In this document: positions 1-5,163 of the stretch, piece after piece | How the letters are laid out: the number at the start of each line of letters is the position of its first letter | Numbering within the stretch: the stretch's first letter is position 1 | Source of the DNA: an uncultured Alphaproteobacteria bacterium | Lineage (GTDB): Bacteria > Pseudomonadota > Alphaproteobacteria > Micavibrionales > Micavibrionaceae | Reading direction: 5' to 3' | Assembly (NCBI GenBank): GCA_934538895.1 | Contig: CAKTCH010000084.1 | Location: 1 to 6,858 of the forward strand | DNA length: 6,858 bases | Program-made: the position numbers and the translations under genes | Notes under the pieces: generated by a model | Told to the model about the DNA's origin: nothing | Seen by the model: only the letters and a program-made list of their open reading frames with translations | Databases searched by the model: none

Positions 1-1
1 G

Positions 2-361
2 ATGATGGGTACGCCGCATCAGGGCAGTGCTGTGGCTGATTTCTGGCATCGTACATGGCCTTACCGCCGGTTTTACGGCCCGGCGGGGCAGCAACTGACG
101 ACGCAGGCGATGAAGCAGGTGACGATGCGGCCCTATTACGAACTGGGCGTCATCGCAGGCACGGCAGGCTGGCCTTATGCCGATTCATGGTTTTTGATTC
201 CGGGGGAGAGCGATGGCCGCGTGAGCGTGGACAGTACGAAGATCGAGGGCATGAAGGATCATGTCTGCGTGCCCGCCACGCATACTTTCATCATGAACCG
301 GCCCGATGTGCATATGCAGGTGGCGGCATTTTTGAAGAACGGCGCTTTTATAAAAAGATAA
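2..361 (+). CDS. Alpha/beta-hydrolase, 3' part of gene (5' end outside window)
   Basis: The 119 visible residues match the C-terminal half of a bacterial alpha/beta-hydrolase of the lipase/acylhydrolase type. Residues 3-9 (GTPHQGS) are the strand that usually follows the nucleophile elbow in these proteins, and GPAGQQL (residues 26-32) is a common lid-region motif in this group. Asp71, in GESDGRVSV, and His94, in THTFIM, sit where the acid and the histidine of the Ser-Asp-His triad are expected. The nucleophile Ser would lie upstream of the window. The reading frame is open at the left edge, so the ATG at base 2 is almost certainly internal. The gene ends 14 bases inside the convergent dgkA. 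The substrate cannot be read from this fragment; an ester or lipid is the family expectation. Fold assignment is fairly sure, function is not. Confidence 0.7.
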   Translation: MMGTPHQGSAVADFWHRTWPYRRFYGPAGQQLTTQAMKQVTMRPYYELGVIAGTAGWPYADSWFLIPGESDGRVSVDSTKIEGMKDHVCVPATHTFIMNRPDVHMQVAAFLKNGAFIKR

Positions 362-710
362 TAATCACCCAGACCGCGATCAGGTTGAGGATGCTGATCA
401 GCACGGCGGCGCTGCCGAGGTCTTTGGCGCGTTTGGAAAGCGGATGGATTTCATCGGAGATCCGCTCCACCACCGTTTCAATGGCGGTATTCAGCAATTC
501 CACGAACAGCACGAACAATACGCTGGCCACCAGCAGCGCATGTTCGGCGGCCGTGGCGGTAATGAAGAAGGATACGGGGATCAACAGGCAGGCGAGGAGC
601 GCCTCCTGACGGAAGGCTTCCTCGGTTTTAAAGGCGTCGATCAACCCTTCCACTGCATAGACGCCGGCATTGAGCAGGCGCTTCAATCCTTTTTGCTTCA
701 CATGTTTCAT
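348..710 (-). CDS. dgkA: Diacylglycerol kinase, integral membrane (DgkA)
   Basis: A small inner-membrane kinase that phosphorylates diacylglycerol with ATP to phosphatidic acid, recycling lipid headgroup by-products. At 120 aa it has the usual family length. The hallmarks are present: the amphipathic N-terminal part with TEEAFRQE (residues 29-36), and ELLNTAIETVVERI (71-84) holding the Glu and Asn of the active site (E71, N74, E78). RAKDLGSAAVLI (94-105) holds the conserved Lys-Asp pair (K96, D97). Three hydrophobic membrane segments lie at about 38-53, 57-75 and 100-119. The ATG overlaps the stop of the upstream deaminase-like gene in an ATGA, which suggests translational coupling; no strong Shine-Dalgarno is seen. 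The 3' end overlaps the convergent hydrolase gene and no terminator is visible there. Identification is firm. Confidence 0.95.
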   Translation of the reverse strand: MKHVKQKGLKRLLNAGVYAVEGLIDAFKTEEAFRQEALLACLLIPVSFFITATAAEHALLVASVLFVLFVELLNTAIETVVERISDEIHPLSKRAKDLGSAAVLISILNLIAVWVIIIFL

Positions 711-1726
711 GCGGGGGTGCCTTTATCCTGTGTCGGGTTCAGCAGCGCGTGCAGGTCATCGAGATTCTGGAAGTCGATCATGCGGGCGTTGGTGACGGTG
801 CGCTTGGCCAGAATGGCGGCTTCGTCCAGCGCCTTGTTCGGGTGCTCGACATAGACGCGCGTGACGCCCGCGCCGATCAGATTGACCTGTTCGCGGGCGG
901 TGGGGATGTTGGTGCAGAAAATCATGCCGTCGATCAGTTTGACGCCGATGCGTGCCGCGCCCATGATCAGGCGGTTTACCGGTTCCAGCATGAAGGTATA
1001 TTTGCGTTCGGGATCGCGCAGCAATTGCGCGTCATGACTCATGCTGAAGCCGATGGCGGGGTGTGAACGCGCCGCGAGCGAATAGACATTGCCGGTGACG
1101 CGGTCGCGGCCAATGGCGCAGGCAAAGCGGCGGCCATGATGGCGGTGGCGCATTTTCCCGACGAATTCGATAAAGAACTTGCGGTTAATCACGCCGTAAA
1201 GCCGTTCGTATTCCAGCGGATTGTCCTGCGGCGGGATGAAGTCCTTGCTGAACTCCAGGATAGGTTCGATGCGTTGTTCCCTGCGCCAGAGCTGATAGAC
1301 GGCGATACCCGCGCGTTCGCAAATCTGCATCGACATATTTTCGAAGGCGGCGCCGCGGCGGTTCGAAAAATCCTTGGTGAAGCCCTTGTGGTCGATATAG
1401 ATGTTCTTGATCCCGGCCTCGGCCATATTCTTGGCGCAGTTGGGGCAGAACGGGTCGGTGACGCAGATGATGCTGTTTTCAGTGACGGGCGCATTCAGGA
1501 TGCAGGACGTTTCGGCGTGGACGGTGCCGCTGCTGTCGCCGATATCCTTGTCCTTGCCGAGACGGGCCTCGATCAGTTCGGGCCAGTAATTGGTGCGCGA
1601 GACGCTGAATTCCCGCCCCTGACGGTCGGAGCCGTAGATGGTGGCGGCGATCTTGTTGACCGGGTGCGGGCTATCGTTGACGATATCCACAGCCTTCTGC
1701 ATCTCTTCGAACGGTTGAAAGGTCAT
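707..1726 (-). CDS. Tandem deaminase-fold protein (active N-domain, degenerate C-domain)
   Basis: A 339-aa protein with a zinc-dependent cytidine/deoxycytidylate deaminase fold in its first half. HAE (residues 70-72) supplies a zinc ligand and the proton-shuttling Glu. DPFCPNC (91-97) supplies Cys94 and Cys97, followed by the typical AEAGIKNIYID helix-strand (102-112). Residues ~200-320 look like a second copy: FACAIGRDRVTGNVYSLAAR parallels the first-domain start at ~26-45, and GAGVTRVYVE (285-294) parallels 103-112. In this copy the HAE site reads MLE (247-249), and the cysteine positions fall on about Thr276 and Glu279, so it should not bind zinc. The frame is closed upstream by an in-frame TAA, so the ATG at 1726 is the first possible start, although no Shine-Dalgarno precedes it. 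It overlaps dgkA by 4 bases. The substrate is unknown; a free nucleoside, a nucleotide or a nucleic-acid base are all possible. Confidence 0.75.
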   Translation of the reverse strand: MTFQPFEEMQKAVDIVNDSPHPVNKIAATIYGSDRQGREFSVSRTNYWPELIEARLGKDKDIGDSSGTVHAETSCILNAPVTENSIICVTDPFCPNCAKNMAEAGIKNIYIDHKGFTKDFSNRRGAAFENMSMQICERAGIAVYQLWRREQRIEPILEFSKDFIPPQDNPLEYERLYGVINRKFFIEFVGKMRHRHHGRRFACAIGRDRVTGNVYSLAARSHPAIGFSMSHDAQLLRDPERKYTFMLEPVNRLIMGAARIGVKLIDGMIFCTNIPTAREQVNLIGAGVTRVYVEHPNKALDEAAILAKRTVTNARMIDFQNLDDLHALLNPTQDKGTPA

Positions 1727-1753
1727 AAAGGGCGGGCGGGATTAAAGTTATAC

Positions 1754-1782
1754 TTGTAAAAAGCGACTGATTTTACTATAAC
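1754..1782 (+). promoter_or_regulatory. Candidate sigma70-like promoter of the cytosine deaminase gene
   Basis: A -35-like TTGTAA (1754-1759, 4 of 6 consensus bases) is followed after 17 bp by TATAAC (1777-1782, 5 of 6 bases). The start of transcription would fall near 1789, about 30 bases before the ATG. It lies in the 92-bp divergent gap between the tandem deaminase gene (-) and the cytosine deaminase gene (+). A minus-strand promoter must also lie in this gap. A TATAAC read on the minus strand at 1752-1747 is a possible -10, but I see no good -35 for it. Confidence 0.5.
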
Positions 1783-1784
1783 CC

Positions 1785-1794
1785 GGCTATAGCC
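1785..1794. promoter_or_regulatory. Perfect 10-bp palindrome, possible operator
   Basis: GGCTATAGCC is a perfect inverted repeat with no spacer. It sits just downstream of the candidate -10 and over the predicted transcription start of the cytosine deaminase gene, within the divergent intergenic region. That position would suit repressor binding. A 10-bp palindrome can occur by chance and no second copy was noticed in the gap, so this is a weak call. Confidence 0.3.
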
Positions 1795-1806
1795 AAAAGC
1801 GAATAC

Positions 1807-1810
1807 AGGA
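1807..1810 (+). promoter_or_regulatory. Ribosome binding site of the cytosine deaminase gene
   Basis: AGGA lies 8 bases before the ATG at 1819 and supports that start over the internal ATG codons. Confidence 0.6.
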
Positions 1811-1818
1811 CTTTTGAT

Positions 1819-2274
1819 ATGCCCGAACTCGATGACCACGCTTTCATGCAGCGTGCCTACGAACTGGCCCTTAAGGGCTATAACGAAGGCGGGTGCCCGA
1901 TCGGCGGCATTCTGGTCGATAATGAGACGGGCGAGATCCTTGGCGAAGGCCATAATATGCTGGTTCAGGAAGGCAATCCTATTATCCATGGTGAAATGTC
2001 TGCGATGCGTGCCGCTGGCCGCATGGCGAGCCGCCGTAATACTACCATGTACACCACTTTAAGCCCCTGCATGATGTGCGCGGGGACGATTGCCCAGTTC
2101 AAGATCGGGCGGGTCGTGGTGGGGGACGCCGTCAATTCCGAGGGAAATGTTGAGTTTTTGCATGAGCGCGGTATCGAAGTGGTTGTTTTAAATAATGAAA
2201 ATTGCATAGCGCTGGTCAAGAAATTCCGGGAAGAAAAGCCCGCATTGTGGGAAGAGGACTGGGGTGGCGCGTAA
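1819..2274 (+). CDS. Cytosine deaminase, yeast Fcy1-like (CDA fold)
   Basis: A 151-aa zinc deaminase, predicted to be cytosolic, that most resembles yeast cytosine deaminase (cytosine + water to uracil + ammonia). That enzyme is unrelated to the amidohydrolase CodA of E. coli. His57 and Glu59 of IHGEMSA, with Cys84 and Cys87 of TLSPCMMC, form the catalytic zinc site. Features shared with the yeast enzyme from memory are GGCPIGG (24-30), GHNM (44-47, whose Asn46 would contact the base), TTMYTTLSPC (75-84), VVVGDAVN (99-106), and the C-terminal PALWEEDWG (141-149), whose Trp144 and Asp147 match the base-contacting pair of Fcy1. One difference is that the Phe that stacks on cytosine in yeast appears to be replaced or deleted near Ser107. 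The length is close to that of the ~158-aa yeast protein. A guanine deaminase or tRNA adenosine deaminase (TadA) is less likely because of the C-terminal motif. The gene has its own promoter and terminator. Confidence 0.85.
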   Translation: MPELDDHAFMQRAYELALKGYNEGGCPIGGILVDNETGEILGEGHNMLVQEGNPIIHGEMSAMRAAGRMASRRNTTMYTTLSPCMMCAGTIAQFKIGRVVVGDAVNSEGNVEFLHERGIEVVVLNNENCIALVKKFREEKPALWEEDWGGA

Positions 2275-2291
2275 AGCGCCTTTTTTTATTT
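2266..2291 (+). terminator. Intrinsic terminator of the cytosine deaminase gene
   Basis: A GGCGC (2266-2270) and GCGCC (2276-2280) stem encloses a 5-base loop and is followed at once by seven T, then A and more T (2281-2291). The left arm is made from the last codons, and the TAA stop (2272-2274) lies in the loop. The stem is only 5 bp but all G-C. It should separate this gene from the large downstream gene. The rest of the gap (2292-2377) is AT-rich and must hold the next promoter, but I see no convincing -35/-10 pair in it. Confidence 0.75.
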
Positions 2292-2377
2292 GTATTGCCT
2301 GCGCATTGTGATATGTAAATAAACGTTTTTTCTTTCTGGAAACGGAAAGGCGTAAAGCTGGAGTAACCCTGATTGAA

Positions 2378-2382
2378 AAGGA
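2378..2382 (+). promoter_or_regulatory. Ribosome binding site of the LOG/HAM1 fusion gene
   Basis: AAGGA lies 9 bases before the ATG at 2392 and 6 bases before an adjoining in-frame TTG at 2389. ATG is preferred as the stronger start codon; the choice changes the protein by one residue. Confidence 0.6.
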
Positions 2383-2391
2383 CGCTCGTTG

Positions 2392-5118
2392 ATGAGTACG
2401 AATCAACAGACGCACACTGAAAAGATTGATCTCGCCCGGCGGTTGACATGGGCTGATGAAACGCTCTCCGCCATCCTGTCCGGCGATAAGCCCGCCGTCG
2501 ATCCCGCGCGCGACGATCAGAACTGGTTACTTGAACAACTCTCCCGCCTGTATGCAGGCCAGTATACGCCGACCCCCGCAAAATCCTATGTGACGCTGCC
2601 CGATGACACCGCTGAAGAGAAGGCGGCGAAGGGGGTTACGCGTTATCACCCGGTCGCGGCGCGTTTTGTGCTGACGCAAAGGCGCAAACTGGTGGACGAT
2701 CTGCATAATGCCGGCATCCGCAATTTTCATGTCATGGGTTCCGACGACAGGATCGCGGCTGACGCCGATCATTATGTGCTGGTACCGTCGGGCATTCAGG
2801 CGCTGCATCAGACGATCCGGCAATTGCGGCGCAATCTGACCGGCGACAGCAAGCTGGTGCTCATCCAGAATAACGACGATACGTGGGCGCCGCTGCAATC
2901 CTTCCTGGGGTTGCAGGACAAAGCCCATGCCGAAGCGCTGCGTTGTGTGGCGACGGCAAGCCGTTCGGAAACCAGGGACACCATTCTTTATATAGGCAAG
3001 GATATCGGCAAGGACGTTTCCCCAGCGTCGCGCGGCTTGCGTTTTCCGCAGGGGCTCGAATTGTTGTTCGGTTCGACGCAGCCGAAGAAAGCGGACGAAA
3101 CATCGAAAATTCTGGCGCAGGAGAAAGCAAAGGCCGGGGTTCGTGACGCGGTCGTGCCGTTGCACTGGTTTCTCTCCGCCGATGAAGTCAGCAGGACGTT
3201 TGAAGGTAACAGCTTCGAGAAGATCGATTCCATGTTGACCCGGATTTACGACCAGATCGGCTATGATGAGGTATGCAAGCGTCTATGCGATCGTGGATTC
3301 GATCCGGCGCGCGTGATTTTCTGCGGCAACGATACGGGCGTTTCCTTTTCGGAGGATTTGTCCGAGGAGCCGGAATTCAAGGCTTCCCGTCATGAAAAAA
3401 TTCCAGGCCGTCCGTGGCCGGGCGTGGAACTGGGGCCGGTCGTCGATGCGCAGGGCGGCATCATGAAATTCATGGCCGATCTTAAGGCTTGCCGTGAACG
3501 CCTGGGCCGTACGGAGCCGCTACGTTACCATGACACGCAAGTATATATGTACTTTAAGCTCGCCCCGAAACGCGAGGACGTAAAAGTTGAAAGTTATTTC
3601 GGAACGGACACGGGTTTCATAACGCCGAATCCGCGCCCGACAACGGGTGGCTCGCTTTATACCGAGAATTACTGCATTCCCGACAGGCAGCCGGACGGTA
3701 TGAATGGTAAAACGCAGGCTGAACTGGGCGAACGTTACCTTTATACCGACAGCCCGCAGGCGCGTTGCCTGCGGGCGATGACGCGGGATCTGGCCGTGCC
3801 GATGTCTCTCCAGACTTTGTTCGAGACGTCCGTGCAGCGCAACCATCGCAGCAAGCTTGGTCTGCGCACGCAGGATAACTTCATCGAAGATGTCGGTGGC
3901 CGCAGTGGCGGTGCCGGTTTCGCACGGCTGGCCCATGATAACGGCTGGAGCCTATCACGCCGGAAATATGAAGGTTTCGAAGATTTCGCTGAATCGGCTG
4001 ACGCCATTTATCTCGGTGCGCACAGCAAGGAGATTCTGGCCGATTACGATAGGCACCATGCGCGGTTGTCGCTGTTGTTCTGTAAAGCAGGCACCCATAA
4101 GCAGATCCTGCATGATTGCATGTACGGCAAGGAGCTGATGATTTGCAATCCTGAGATGCATTTTTTCAGCGAGAACGGGGCGGCTCACCAGAACTGGGCC
4201 GATCCGGAGATGGGCGAGAAATTCATCGCGTACCTGAAAGATCTGGACCCGGCAGAGCATCCGTGGGGCCAGCAATTGCTGCTTTACAGGTATTTCCATG
4301 AGAACGCGCTGATCAAACAGCAACCGAAATATATCTGGTCGCAGGTCAGCGACCTGACGGTTACGGCGAAACTGCGCGAGGCGCGTGACAAATATGCGCA
4401 TCATACGGCGACACGCTATATCAGGGAAGAATACGGTCAGGACCGCCGCGACCTGTTCGAGGTTTCCATTCTCGGTTCCGCCGGCACGCGCAATCCGCAA
4501 TACACCAAATTTTCTTCTTACTACATGGGGCGGGAGTTCGCGCGGGAGGGCGATATTCATGTGCGCTCCGGTGGCGGGCGTTACGGCGTCATGGGTTTTG
4601 TATCGCAGGGCGTTCTGGATCACCAAAAGGCAAATCCGCGCAGTGCGGACCGGACGCATCTTTCCGCGATCCAGATGCCGCGCACGGTGCAGTTCGAAGG
4701 GCTGGCTCTCGACCTCAATAAACTGCACAAAGGCGGTAACAGCTATGTGGCGATCGAGCCGGGCATGGACCCGCGGATGCAAAGCCTGTTCCGTTCCGAT
4801 GTGATCATCGCCGATGCCGGAGGGCTGGGCACGCTGGAGGAAATCTACTATTTCCTCGATCTCAAGCGTCAGGGTCATCCGCTGGTCAAGGACAAGCCGC
4901 TGATTATTATCAACCATGCCCATCTGGGGCCGGATGCCATCAAGCTTTACGATCCCCTGCTGGCGATATTGCCGGCGGAGGACAGGAAGGACATTCTGGT
5001 GGTACCGGATGCCGACGCGGCGATTGAACTCACCCTGGACATCAAACGCTATGGCTATAAACGGGAAAATGAGAAAAAAATCGTCAATTCCCGCAGTTTA
5101 GCCCTGTCGCCAGCCTGA
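2392..5118 (+). CDS. Multidomain LOG-family phosphoribohydrolase with central HAM1/RdgB-like domain
   Basis: A 908-aa protein, far longer than a plain LOG protein (~200 aa). Residues ~688-885 are a LOG (lysine-decarboxylase-like) Rossmann domain. It has ILGSAGTR (693-700), SGGGRYGVMG (726-735), an MDPR motif (792-795) whose Arg fits the catalytic Arg of MxxRK, and AGGLGTLEE (809-817), the PGGxGTxxE signature with its first Pro changed to Ala. LOG enzymes split nucleoside 5'-monophosphates into base and ribose 5-phosphate. Residues ~221-466 read in order like HAM1/RdgB (ITP/XTP pyrophosphatase): LLFGSTQPKK, TFEGNSFEK, NDTGV, GGSLYTENY and GKTQAEL. Residues ~88-175 and ~535-590 resemble the LOG core without its signature. 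No signal peptide or membrane segment is seen. The neighbouring deaminase and cytosine deaminase genes fit a nucleotide or base role. The LOG call is firm; the HAM1 and pseudo-LOG calls come from reading motifs by eye. Confidence 0.8.
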   Translation: MSTNQQTHTEKIDLARRLTWADETLSAILSGDKPAVDPARDDQNWLLEQLSRLYAGQYTPTPAKSYVTLPDDTAEEKAAKGVTRYHPVAARFVLTQRRKLVDDLHNAGIRNFHVMGSDDRIAADADHYVLVPSGIQALHQTIRQLRRNLTGDSKLVLIQNNDDTWAPLQSFLGLQDKAHAEALRCVATASRSETRDTILYIGKDIGKDVSPASRGLRFPQGLELLFGSTQPKKADETSKILAQEKAKAGVRDAVVPLHWFLSADEVSRTFEGNSFEKIDSMLTRIYDQIGYDEVCKRLCDRGFDPARVIFCGNDTGVSFSEDLSEEPEFKASRHEKIPGRPWPGVELGPVVDAQGGIMKFMADLKACRERLGRTEPLRYHDTQVYMYFKLAPKREDVKVESYFGTDTGFITPNPRPTTGGSLYTENYCIPDRQPDGMNGKTQAELGERYLYTDSPQARCLRAMTRDLAVPMSLQTLFETSVQRNHRSKLGLRTQDNFIEDVGGRSGGAGFARLAHDNGWSLSRRKYEGFEDFAESADAIYLGAHSKEILADYDRHHARLSLLFCKAGTHKQILHDCMYGKELMICNPEMHFFSENGAAHQNWADPEMGEKFIAYLKDLDPAEHPWGQQLLLYRYFHENALIKQQPKYIWSQVSDLTVTAKLREARDKYAHHTATRYIREEYGQDRRDLFEVSILGSAGTRNPQYTKFSSYYMGREFAREGDIHVRSGGGRYGVMGFVSQGVLDHQKANPRSADRTHLSAIQMPRTVQFEGLALDLNKLHKGGNSYVAIEPGMDPRMQSLFRSDVIIADAGGLGTLEEIYYFLDLKRQGHPLVKDKPLIIINHAHLGPDAIKLYDPLLAILPAEDRKDILVVPDADAAIELTLDIKRYGYKRENEKKIVNSRSLALSPA

Positions 5119-5126
5119 TAATTTCT

Positions 5127-5135
5127 TGCTAGTAT
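5127..5135 (+). promoter_or_regulatory. Possible extended -10 promoter element upstream of lpd
   Basis: TGCTAGTAT is a TG-extended -10 (TAGTAT, 4 of 6 consensus bases) in the 45-bp gap between the large fusion gene and lpd. There is no clear -35 and no terminator in the gap, so lpd may equally be read through from upstream. Confidence 0.25.
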
Positions 5136-5151
5136 CCGTTCCGACCTACAG

Positions 5152-5157
5152 AAGGAG
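5152..5157 (+). promoter_or_regulatory. Strong ribosome binding site of lpd
   Basis: AAGGAG, 6 bases before the ATG at 5164, is a near-ideal Shine-Dalgarno site. It is the strongest in the window, consistent with a highly expressed metabolic enzyme. Confidence 0.8.
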
Positions 5158-5163
5158 CTTCTT

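Noticed and set aside
1136..1759. 207-aa plus-strand frame over the tandem deaminase
   Set aside because: It is the reverse shadow of the gene with HAE and CxxC motifs. It is Asp/Val/Ala-rich with no motif.
1723..1989. 88-aa minus-strand frame over the start of the cytosine deaminase, abutting the tandem deaminase gene
   Set aside because: Its position suggested an upstream operon partner, but it covers the promoter gap and the N-terminus of a clear deaminase and shows no domain.
2332..2349. CTTTC...GAAAG inverted repeat upstream of the large fusion gene
   Set aside because: It is a short AT-rich 5-bp stem with an 8-base loop and no T-run. It is too weak to call a terminator or operator.
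3955..4923. 322-aa open frame on the minus strand inside the LOG/HAM1 gene
   Set aside because: It is antisense to a gene with clear LOG motifs, and it has no recognisable domain or ribosome site.
707..5118. A named anti-phage defence island
   Set aside because: There are no nuclease, toxin, TIR, reverse transcriptase, helicase or mobile-element genes, and the flanks are housekeeping. The defence idea is kept only as one speculative reading of the nucleotide genes.
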